Below are positions 9,014 to 19,100 of a stretch of 64,000 bases of DNA, piece by piece (the first letter of the stretch is position 1; every line of letters starts with the position of its first letter). The notes below the pieces were generated by a model. The model searched no databases. It was not told the origin of the DNA and worked only from the letters and a program-made list of their open reading frames with translations. The DNA is taken from the NCBI GenBank assembly GCA_934045905.1, contig OW203763.1:21503108-21567107 (forward strand), given 5' to 3'. This DNA is from Leuctra nigra. Its lineage: Eukaryota > Arthropoda > Insecta > Plecoptera > Leuctridae. The translations under genes were made by a program, and so were the position numbers.

Positions 9014-11220
9014 CAGTGGCGTGCCGAACCTATCTTGAGGACCGGTGCTAAGTCATTGGTGGGTATACCCACCCACCCCCAATGGTCAAGAACATAAAAT
9101 GGGCAGCGTTCAATGGGGTCTGGGGGGAGGGCCGCCAAGCAAGTACATGCAGGTCCGGGGCGCATAGCCTCGGAAAAAATTCAATTACAATACCAACTTT
9201 GAAGGTTTTTGGTGCATTTTAGACTATTTACTCTGTATTTTATAAACTTGAGAATATAATTTATCATTGTTAATGTTGGATGAAGTTAACACCTCTTAAA
9301 ACTACCTACAATGAAACAAATAAAGCGAAGTGAATTACCTATTTTAGTTTTAGCTACTTTTAAGACTGATTTAAATTGATTATAGGTACACATTAATGGA
9401 AGAGAAAAACTGGGAAGTAATTAATTTAATTCTTTAATGCATTGCACCCACATGCCGCGCAGCGAAATTTTCGGATTTTGTCTACATTAGAACGAGTTTT
9501 AAATGATTTTACAGGTAGGTAGGACGATTTTGAAAGAAAACAGAAAATTCATTCATGTATAAAAATCACAAATAAAAGTGCCGCGCAGCGAATTTTTTAG
9601 GTTTCAGCTACCTTAGGACGGGTTTAAAATGATATTACAGCAGCAATAAAATCACACATAAAATAGCCGCGCAGCGAACAATTTTTTTTGCTTCAATAGA
9701 ACGGTTTTAAAATGATTTTACAGGTGCCTACTAAGTATAATTTTACTAAAATTAAAAAAAGAAAAGAAAAAGAAATTAATTAATAATCAAAATGCACACA
9801 TAAAAATGCCGCGCAGCGAATTTCTTGCTTTTTGGCTACCTTAGGACGGGTTAAAAATGATATTACAGTAGCAATAAAATCACACATAAAATAGCCGCGC
9901 AGCGAAACTTTTTGTTTTTGGTTACAAGAACGGGTTTGAAATGATTTTACAGCTACTGTATTTTTTTTAAAAATAAACCAAAAAGTGATTAATTTATAAA
10001 AAGAAAAGCACACTTTATAATGCGTTGCAGGAAATGTTGGTTTTCGGCTACCTATAGGACAGGTTTAAAATGATTTTATATTACTCTGTTTTTTAAGGAA
10101 AACAGACAAGTCCTTAACTTATATAAGTGATAAAATTATGCATAAAAGAGCTGCGCAGCGAATTTTTTTGTTTTTCGCTTCATTAAAGCGGGTTAAGAAT
10201 GATTTTACAGGTACTATATTTTCAACAATACATTCTTTAATAATTAATCAAAAATATTCATACATAATTTTGCCGAGCAGCGAATTTTTTGGTTTTTTGG
10301 CTACTTTAGGACGGGTTTAAATTGATTTTACATTAGCAATAAAATCACACATAAAATAGCCGCGCAGCGAAACATTTTGTTTTTGACTATAGGTATACAT
10401 TTTTACAGGTACTGTATTTTTGATAGAAAACAGAAAAGTCATTCATTTAAAAAAAAACATAATTTAAAAATGCCGCGCTGCTATTTTTTGGTTTTCAATT
10501 AAAATATAGCGCACGTTTAAAATGGTTTTACAGGTAGGAACAAAAATTGTGAATGATCTTTCGTTTTAGGCTACCCAAGGACGGGTTTAAAATAATTTTG
10601 GTACTCAATGGATTCAATGGATTCATGTTCGTTAATTTACATCCATAAATTATACACAGACAAATGTATCACAGCGATTATTATGCTTATTTGCTGACAA
10701 TAAATTACTATTTTCGATCCAGCATGCAGGAGCATGAAAGCAAATACAGGATGATTCTCTAACAGTTATCCTGTTTTTATGATTAATCAAATCCTTTCAA
10801 TAAGTACTGAAAATAGGGCAATTGAATATTGTTTCATAAATATTTAAGTATCCATCCACCCACCGAACCATGATCGACCAGTTTTTGCAATCATCCACCC
10901 ACCTAGTCATACTCAACCCTCAAAATGGATCAAGCATTAGCACAAATATACATGTTCACTGCATACTTTTCTTGATAGAAATCATTTGTTCCCTTTCTTT
11001 TTTACAATGTCACTGTTTGCTGTGCACCAATACGACGTATACACCCTCATCACCATGTTTGTGTGAATACATTAAGTTGTATGAGTGGTGAATGTATCAC
11101 TGTTACATTATAAAATGTATCTCAAGGTGGGTAGGTCCCCTGGCGGGGACCACCCAACCCCAAAAAATGACTGTGCTTGAGCACCAAATTTAGATAGGTC
11201 GGCACGCCACTGTCTCCCCC
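9006..11220. mobile_element. 2.2-kb hAT-like element filled with internal repeats
   Basis: The element proper is 9014-11212. The termini CAGTGGCGTGCCGA(A)CCTATCT are inverted at the two ends, and an exact 8-bp duplication TCTCCCCC occupies 9006-9013 and 11213-11220. There is no transposase-sized frame, so it is non-autonomous. The interior is dominated by a degenerate tandem repeat (see 9440-10590). The left part contains a GTGGGTATACCCACCC dyad, and the right part a related GGTGGGTAGG...ACCACCC segment. Confidence 0.85.
9440..10590. repeat. Internal tandem repeat with GCCGCGCAGCGAA core
   Basis: About ten degenerate copies of a unit contain GCCGCGCAGCGAA, then a T-rich stretch, then GGCTACCTTAGGACGGGTTT and AAATGATTTTACAG. 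Cores lie near 9454, 9580, 9666, 9808, 9894, 10150, 10272, 10359 and 10472, with a decayed one near 10021. Spacing alternates between about 86 and 115-145 bp, so the true unit may be a dimer. Confidence 0.8.
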
Positions 11221-11331
11221 CCCCCCTCCCCCCGAGACATGCCTGGAATCGAGTATTTTGATTTTTCAGCCAATCTGATTTTTTTTTAAAAATTGATCAA
11301 AAGACTATAGGTAGTAGGACTATAGTAGGTA

Positions 11332-11505
11332 CACTACACTCAAGAACAACAAAATGGTATTCGAAATAAATGGATTGGCTGAAAAAAAATGTGATGTCAT
11401 CATCCGATGAACTCTACGCTAACTCGTCATCTACCTCTAGCTAGTAGGTGAGCTCTGATTTCATTGATAATAACAAGAATTGATTGCTAAGGAACCTGAC
11501 CAGGG
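11332..11505 (+). mobile_element. Tc1/mariner-type MITE, family B, truncated
   Basis: It begins after TA at 11330-11331 and shares with 41713-41921 the segment ACTCGTCATCTACCTCTAG, then GTAGGTGAG, TGATTTCATTGATAATAACA and CCTGACCAG. The right terminal repeat is missing or too changed to recognise, so the right border is approximate. Confidence 0.6.
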
Positions 11506-11970
11506 TACCTTTCTATTCTATATCCATTTTTTAATCTCATCACGACCGCCTTCATTTCGGCGTAATTAATGGCAGTGAAATGAAGGCGGAAATGCAGTAG
11601 GCCGAATTGCCATGCTATTTATTGCTTACAGTAAAGTGTTTGGTCTGCTCCTCAGTACCGGCCTTGGTACCGGACTCAAGGGTACCGGTATGTTGAGTGA
11701 GTGTGAGTGTACAGTACGACTTGGCTGGGTGGTGCGCCCTCTCCACTAGACACAATTAAATATCCCCATAATGTACGAACAGTGTATCCGGAAATTGCAA
11801 ATTGTGTACCTATGTGGAAAATAGCTTTTCCCACACAGAACTTTCAACTTGGAAAGCTGTTTTTTTTTCAATTACAATTTATTAGGAAGGTACTTCCTAA
11901 CACAGCTTGAACGTGAAAATATACAAAGATTACAATAATTCCCTAAACACCAGTCATACCTCATTATTCC
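11506..11970. other. Intergenic sequence, no gene seen
   Basis: It contains a short inverted pair around 11550-11590 (CGCCTTCATTTC...GAAATGAAGGCG) and a GGTACCGG-rich patch near 11655-11690. No coding pattern. Confidence 0.4.
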
Positions 11971-11971
11971 A

Positions 11972-12195
11972 TGAAGTGACTCCGTGGTCCAGAATAGTCA
12001 GTTCGAACTCAGTTCCCAACAGTTGATGGAAGCAAGAACAACAGATCTCATATGAGAGACCCGAGTTCACACCTCGGTTACAGACCAGACTTATCGGGCA
12101 GAGTGCACGCACCCCGCCCTTATACGAAAATGTTGGCGGCGGGTTGTGGAGGGCCCAGTCTCCTCATACCCGCCTTCGTTTGTTTTACCAAACAA
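11972..12195 (+). repeat. Possible tRNA-derived SINE
   Basis: TGACTCCGTGGTCCAGAAT resembles a tRNA-like internal promoter A box, and GAGTTCACACC about 95 bases on (12061-12075) resembles a B box. A non-tRNA body rich in CCCGCC follows. Both boxes deviate from consensus and no flanking duplication was found, so this is tentative. Confidence 0.3.
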
Positions 12196-12859
12196 TGAGG
12201 ACAGATCAAATTATACTTCTCGATTGCAACCGGTGAGTGAGAAAGAGAAAGTGGAGATTATGAAAATATAATAAATTAAAAATTAAGCATTATTTAAATA
12301 AATAGGTTTTCATCAACTAGCAACAATCGCACCTCGGATATACCTCATTGGTTACGATATTTATGGCCATTAATTTGATAAAATACTAAAAGTTCTTCTC
12401 TAAATATAATAACATAGGGGCTTCAAACAAGAACGATGTAGTGACACAAATTTACAATCAGCGACCTCTGTTGCGGAAAAGAATAGGTAATGAATCTACC
12501 CCCTTCCACTTTCCCGCACGTGACAGTTCCATTGTTACGCCGCTGAAATTGTTGATAGAAGTCACAAGGTAGCGCCAGCTGTTCGATTCGTGAATAAAAG
12601 AAAACAAAATATCCTATAATGACATTCACAATTAAGTTCTGTACATCAGAGGTAGAAGGGCGGAAGTCTATTTCAATGATTCTTGAGGTGAGCTCATAAA
12701 CAAGTAATTCTGCATTCATCAAATCATATTTGTATGGTGCCATGAGTCATTACTCATTGCGTAAGAGATTACTTCAATAGTGCAACTTTATTTGTTGACA
12801 TAAGTCAAATATACATAAGTAAAGTACACATGTGTGTCATACACATAACATACATAAGT

Positions 12860-13420
12860 GTGTTAATCGGCCTATAATTTTAGCCGTCCAACGCATTTGG
12901 GATCTTGGGAATCGGTACAATCGTGGCAATTTTCAATTTAGAAGGTACCACACCTTCTTTCAGAGATGTATTAACAATAGACGTAAGAAATCCTATCCAA
13001 GAATTACAGGAGAAGACAATTAAAATATTTTGTTGTTAATACCATCTTGACCAGCTTATGAGTCTTTTTATAAGTTTACTTTTTTAAGAAAATGTCTTCC
13101 TCACTGACATTTTGAACTTTGAAAATGTAGGTATTAGTAACGGTGTATTGAACGTTATTTACTATACTTGTTCTAGAGTTAAAGGGCTGATAATACCTTC
13201 AGCAATTTCCTGAACACTGTTGACAAAATAATGATTACATTTTCTGCATAATATTCGAATTTCCAGTTTTTGATACATTATTGAGATTTAATTTTTCTAC
13301 TTAGCATTTACCTTTTTTGTATACAATGTTTTTAGAATTTTCCACATGTCCTTCGGTCTTGACCTACAATCTGTAATCGTTTTTCAAAAAACTGCTTTTT
13401 CTTAAGCCTTAAGTGAAATG
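12860..13420 (-). pseudogene. Decayed LINE reverse-transcriptase fragment
   Basis: On the minus strand, broken by stops and frameshifts, I read in order MWKILKT (near 13350-13330), AGQDGINNKIF (near 13060-13020), SIVNTSLKEGVVPSKLKIAT followed by IVPIPK (near 12990-12900), and NYRPIN (12879-12862). That is the usual order at the start of a non-LTR retrotransposon reverse transcriptase. The palm and catalytic motif are absent; the copy stops at about 12860. Confidence 0.75.
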
Positions 13421-13576
13421 ACATCATTCCTCTTTGATTTTGTAATCTAACCATAGTGAATTTACTTTAATATAACATTTTAACAATTGGAGTTTCCCAT
13501 GGACGTATAGGCAGTATTTATGCAAGGGGGAGGCAAATTTTGACTTTTGAGTATTCAAGGAATGTTTTATAACTCG

Positions 13577-14065
13577 ATTGTAAGCAGTGTTGTGAGTGAC
13601 TTATCTAGATAAAATTATCTAGATAATGATCTAGATAGTTATTTTTATGTATTATCTTATCTAGATAATTAAATAATTGGTTATCTTTATTTTTATCCAG
13701 ATAAAAAATACTGATGTTATAAAAAATATAACATTCAAAATGAATTTGTATATGAACATGCGCGAACCTCAAATGTCAGATGATATGACGACCCCATTTT
13801 TTAAAAACTTGAGCACCGAATTTAGGATTCGAAAATAATTATGGAACAGTAGTACCTACTAGTATTTGTTAAAAATGTATCTATTATCTATTACAATTAC
13901 CTATCAAGATAAAATATAATTACTTTTTATCTTTATCTATTATCTAGATGATTTCTTGGAAATGTATCTATTATCTTATCAATAGATACATTTTTGCAGG
14001 TTATCTTTATCTTTATCGTTATCTAGTTAAAAATAAAATTATCTAATCAAAACACTGATTGTATA
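13577..14065. mobile_element. hAT-like element built of TATCTAGATA motifs
   Basis: The element is 13585-14057 (473 bp). It runs from CAGTGTTGTGAGTGACTTAT to ATCAAAACACTG and is rich in TTATCTAGATAA and TATCTTTATC near both ends. Flanks ATTGTAAG and ATTGTATA are a decayed 8-bp target duplication at best. No coding capacity. Confidence 0.65.
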
Positions 14066-14070
14066 AGCAA

Positions 14071-14482
14071 TTTGGTGTGTTTTGGAAAAACTTTAATACA
14101 ACGGCACAAAAGGGGTAATATTTGTCTTTTTCGACTCAATGTTTAGTTTTGTATATTCTGTATATCTGTATATTTTTTTCTGTAAAAAAATATCAATAAA
14201 TATGATATTTAAACACTTCAAAAAGTTTTCGAAGATATTTGGAGAAAATTTAACAAGCTGAAAATGCTTACATTTGGTGTATTTGGTGTGTTTTGGAAAA
14301 ACTTTAATACATATAACGGCACAAAAGGGGTAATATTTGTCTTTTTCGACTCAATGTTTGGCTTTGTATATTCTGTATATCTGTATATTTTTTTCTGTAA
14401 AAAAATATCAATAAATATGATATTTAAACACTTAAAAAAGTTTTCGAAGATATTTGGAGAAAATTTAACAAGCTGAAAATGC
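14071..14482 (+). repeat. Two-copy tandem duplication, 211-bp period
   Basis: TTTGGTGTGTTTTGGAAAAA recurs at 14071 and 14282, and the sequence down to CAAGCTGAAAATGC is nearly identical in both copies, differing by a few substitutions and a 4-base insertion (ATAT). It abuts the right end of the 13585-14057 element. Confidence 0.85.
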
Positions 14483-15420
14483 ATTGAAAAATTAAAAATA
14501 TGTTTTCTCAAATTATTATTATTATTTTTTTTAATAATAATTTGTTAATGTATTTTCAATTTTTTCAGTATTTGTGGAATTCCTTCCCCCCTCCCCCTCC
14601 CTCGTGTAGACACTCTTGTGGGCACTACATTTGAAACCTTGGTGGGCACTTAAGGAAAAACAGCCAGAAAGTACGGAGTTCAACAAATTTTGATATTTGA
14701 TATTTTTTATATTTTGATGAAGGTTCAACAAAATAGATTTATTTTGATTTTTTTTTGCAATTTTGAATATTTTGTAATCCATCATTTACTTATAATATTT
14801 CAAAATTATCACGTAACTATAGGAATGTACTACTTTCCCTAATTACTAATTAGTAAATAGTGAATTACAAATATCTCAAATTCGCAATTGTATTTCATTC
14901 AACTATTATGACAATTCTATTTATAATTAATAAATAATATTATTGCCATTGCGGTTACAAAGACCGTGCCATTCTATTTGTATTTTGTACGTAATAGTTA
15001 TTGGTGCGTCGGTCTTCAGGGTCTCTTTTATTGGAAGCGAATGTTCATAGGGACTAGAGTAGTATCCCCTCTCTTGGCAGTATCGCCACCTAGCGGGATT
15101 CTCATGAACTTTTCATTCTCCCTTATCACATTGAACAGTTACAAGGCATACGATTTCCTATTTGTCCGTCATCTCTAACCCCTCTTCATTCTCTCTTTCT
15201 CTCGCCCTAATCTCTGCTTCTTACCTTTCATCCATATCCATAATTTAAACATTTATAACCTACGTCCAACTTCAATTAAATTCCGTTTGAATTATCTTCG
15301 TCATAAAACATACTAATTATTTGAAAACATTCGAAAATTTCAAAACAACCTGAAATTCAAATATTACTTCGAAAACAATAATTTTGTAATATTGTCTAAC
15401 TGTCAAAACGTGGAACAACG
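14483..15420. other. AT-rich intergenic sequence, no gene seen
   Basis: Low-complexity AT-rich stretches and a pyrimidine-rich segment at 15170-15220. No splice-supported coding pattern was found. Confidence 0.4.
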
Positions 15421-15640
15421 CGTGTAAGATTAGTCATTGGTTTCAACCAATAGGCTTCCTGTCACGGTAGATGCTGGCCAATGGTGTGTAAGGGTTTCGA
15501 GTCAGTTGGGCGGGCGGTAAACGTGCGGCTAGAGAAGGTAAAAGCGTATCGTGACTACTGCCGTCGAGAGAGGGTGTGCTGTGCGACAGTTCAGACGGCA
15601 TGAAATCTATGCTGGCGGCAAGAAACAAATCGTGTTCATA
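15421..15640 (+). promoter_or_regulatory. Candidate promoter and 5' UTR start of the zfh1/ZEB-like gene
   Basis: A locally GC- and CpG-richer stretch in otherwise AT-rich DNA, containing GGGCGGGCGG at 15508-15517 and several CGT/CGA steps, about 350-500 bases before the ATG of the 15967 exon. A 15-codon upstream open frame (15600-15647) would lie in the leader. No TATA box stands out. The role is inferred from position and composition. Confidence 0.4.
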
Positions 15641-15966
15641 TACCTAGATCAATTTTAATATTGTGTGAAGCTATTTTGTATATAATACAACATAAAAATA
15701 TTTTTTAGACTACGTGATAAAATTCGAGACGTCATGTAAATAATTATAGAAGATGGTTTAAAAATTATTTTTTACTTTCAATTGACATCAGTGAAGATGT
15801 CATTTAATAAGTGAGTGCCGCTGATTTATTGTTGTGTTGTTGCTGTTTTTTTTCTTCATGAGAAGTATTTACCGTGAAGAAGAATTTTGGATGTTGTGTG
15901 ATACTTGATGGGTAAAGGTGAAGAAGCATTTCTACTGACATTACAATCAACATCGTCATTGGCACA

Positions 15967-16039
15967 ATGGAATCATCAACTGCAGATCTGTCAGCAAGAG
16001 GCGGGAGAAGAAAACAAGCGAAACCACAACGAAAAAACG
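15967..16039 (+). CDS. First coding exon of a ZEB/zfh1-like zinc-finger repressor (partial gene)
   Basis: ATG at 15967 is the first Met after an in-frame TGA (15919-15921). The exon encodes 24 codons plus one base, MESSTADLSARGG then RRKQAKPQRKN, and ends at donor GTAATT (16040). ZEB1 and ZEB2 begin with a short exon that carries RRKQANPRR(K/N)N and, as far as I recall, ends in phase 1 immediately after that asparagine; the residues and intron position both fit. In ZEB-type and related C2H2 repressors this basic N-terminal motif is linked to recruiting co-repressor (NuRD-type) complexes. SALL proteins share RRKQAKPQ at their N-terminus and are the main alternative, but their motif starts at residue 3 and their first exon runs further past it. 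No downstream zinc-finger exon is in the window, so the assignment rests on this peptide, the clean start and the splice phase. Confidence 0.6.
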
Positions 16040-16108
16040 GTAATTTTGACATTAATTCATAGCCTAAATTGAATCCGTGTTCATTGTTTATGTTTTATCT
16101 TTGAAAAT

Positions 16109-16140
16109 ATTCGTACAAAATTATCATGTTTTGTACGAAT
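16109..16140. repeat. Perfect 12-bp inverted repeat with 8-base loop
   Basis: ATTCGTACAAAA at 16109-16120 is mirrored by TTTTGTACGAAT at 16129-16140. It lies 70 bases inside the putative intron from the donor at 16040. Confidence 0.85.
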
Positions 16141-19100
16141 ACATTGCTAATTTATTTATTGGATTTGTCTACTTTTCGACAAATCATTTATTAAGATTTA
16201 AGGGTAGTTTTTCTTTTTTGCCGGGTTCGCAGCATGCTTTGTTTATTTAGCATGGGGGCAGCCATATTTGATTTTGCATATGGGGGTGTTGTATACCAAT
16301 TTGATATCTTATATATACTAATTATTTATGACGTTTTCCGAACATTGCTTTCATTTTCATACAAACTTAGTGCAATTTTAAATTATAGTTCCTTATTATA
16401 TCAAACTCTTTGGTTGATTCCAAACAGAATATTAGTTAACACTCTACCACAAACAACCTACACATTATTAAACATGATTAAACTAAGTACCTATCCTGGC
16501 AACAATTATATTAATAAATTTTCAGTAAGTACCTACTTGAGTTCCACAATGGTGCTGCCTTGTTTGAATTGTTGACGTCCGAAGCGGTCAGTTTTCCTAT
16601 AATTAGGAATTTCCTATAATTTCCTATAATCAGTCTATAATTACTTATTGCAAATTATTATTGAATGCTTGGTTTCCAAAATAGAATTAATATCTTCCAT
16701 ACCTACCTTCAATATGGTTGATAACAACGTGAGATTCCAATCGATGCTGTCTTACAAATTATTATTGAATGTTTATAGTTTCTTATTGTTTCTTATTGAT
16801 TCGAAAATGGAATCACCAATTCAACACAACCTGGGCAGACAATAATTCTGATGAATGAGTGAAAAATATGTTCGAGTTCTTTGGGAACCTAAATATTCCC
16901 AGAGTTCAGCTGGTATGCCAAGGTCACAAAAATTGCGCGTTGTCCATGTTACCTTATGGGTGACACTTGTCATTTCTGTGTCCGTGTATGTACAATATAT
17001 TCTTCAATGACTCATTCACGTCTCATTTATTAGTCGTCGACCAGAAATAAACAATTTCGTCATAATCTGGTTCTCAGAAGAGAAAGATTAATCTTGTTAG
17101 AATGAACTCTTCTACATTATCATTGGTTTGACTTTTGCAAAATATTGGTTTTAAAACGGATTGTGGTCTATCAATGAAACTGGACGCTTATAATCACTAT
17201 ACCTTTATAATTAGACATCACTATCTAACCCCTTCTTCCTGCTCCTTATTGTTATCAAACAACGTATAATTAAACGAACCAATCCCTAGGTCCAAAGAGT
17301 AAGATATGAACGAACCCTCATTGTATATAATATAGTCTACTGTCACTGGATATAATGTATAAATGACCAGTCCAGTACTGCTTCATGTCCTGCCATCTTA
17401 ACCCTTGTTTCTCTAGGGACTCATCCCTTTGTTTGTATTAATTAATTTTGCTAATCAGTTTAGTGGACAACCCACAAGTCTCAAAATGTGTAGTACCGTA
17501 TTATTATTGTTCGACTGTTTGACCGTTGTTTTTGAATTCATGACGATTTTCGTACAATGACCTCTTTTGAGTCTAATATTGTATTCCTACCTACGCATTC
17601 TGCAATTTATTTATTGGATCTTAATGGGCTTGATGCTATATCCAGGTATAAGTGGAGGAAAGGATTGTAGCCAATTTATCTCTTACTTCTCGGCCATGCT
17701 TGTTTTGTTATTGGTGGGTTATATGCGTAGGACTTGTCTGTGTTTTTGTTCGTAGTCAACGTCCCAGCATCCTAGAGAGGAGATACTAGAGAAGTCGAGA
17801 AATGTGGGGGAGATTCCATCTTGTCGGAGGGAAAACTAGTTTCTTGAGGTATACCTAGAAAGCAGCGAGAAGGTAGGAAGGGTGTCTCCTGACTATATGG
17901 TCCAAAATCATGGACGCTTAGCTTAGGACATAGAGAACGCTTTTTGTCCCTCGTTCCAATCGTGATTTAAGTTTTGGAGAGAGAAAGTGAGAGAGGAGAG
18001 AGCGGGAGAGAGAGAGATATCGTGGGGATAAAATATATTATGTTGGTGTCGTAACTAGAAGCTTGGACATCCCCCCCCCCCCCTCCCCCATTTCACCCCC
18101 TCCTACTGTTACAAAGCTTCAGGGGGGGGGGGGGGTGACTTGGAAATTGTTCCTATCCGTTACGTATAACCCTTTCAGTTTTGAATATTTTTTATAAAGA
18201 CCGAAATACGATTTGTAACTTTTGATCAGCTATTGGAGATCCTCTGAAAATAAACGTCAAAATTATTACATTCTTACTCGTTTTTTGTTCTATAAACTGT
18301 TCAATATTCTATTTACTATGTTTAGTTCATTTTATTGTCGGGTTGACAAGCATAAGGTCCAATGATAATCGAAAAACGAAAAACAAATAAACATATTCTA
18401 AAGGAGGCTCATGGGCTATTCTAACAAAGTGTTGTAAGCAAGTGTTCTCTTTAACTCGATGGTATTCTAAATCTAAACAAAGAAGTTCCCTATCCCTCGC
18501 CCAAGCCCAACAATATGACACTATGAACCCGGCTTTCCAAGGTCTGAATCTTCTTTGCCTGAAGATTTCTTGTGACGCGCTATGTTAGATTTGAAATTGT
18601 GATGATTTCCAGATGGCGATATTTACGGGTGTAAGACAAAGAGAGGTAGATGTGAGATTTTTCAAAGTAAGAAGAAGCGAGAAGATACGGGTTACAGGAT
18701 AGCTAATAAATAGGTAGCCGAACTAGATGAAAAGTACTCCTCCTAAAAGGAAATAAATTAATTATCAACAATTAGAGAGTTTCTACCAAGTTTTGAAATA
18801 CTTATTTAAACTTATTTAAAGTTTTCGTTTATTTACCATGATCTTGTTTGGTCTTTCGAAACGGTCACAGAATTAAGAATTGTTGCTGAAAATTGTGAAG
18901 AGGAAAAACTAATTAAAGTGCAATTACTTCGTACAAACGAAAATGGCGACTATGATTTTCTTCTGTCATAACAACAATGATGGATCACGACTTTTCATTA
19001 CATTACTCTTGAAAGAAAATCAAGTCGTAGAGAAAGAAAATCTATGCTTTTTTCCAAAGCGGTTTTTCTTTTACTAGGTATATGACTCCCATTATGCTAT

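Noticed and set aside
12423..12743. 106-codon minus-strand frame as a gene
   Set aside because: No recognisable domain or splice support; it could belong to an unidentified repeat, but nothing shows it is translated.
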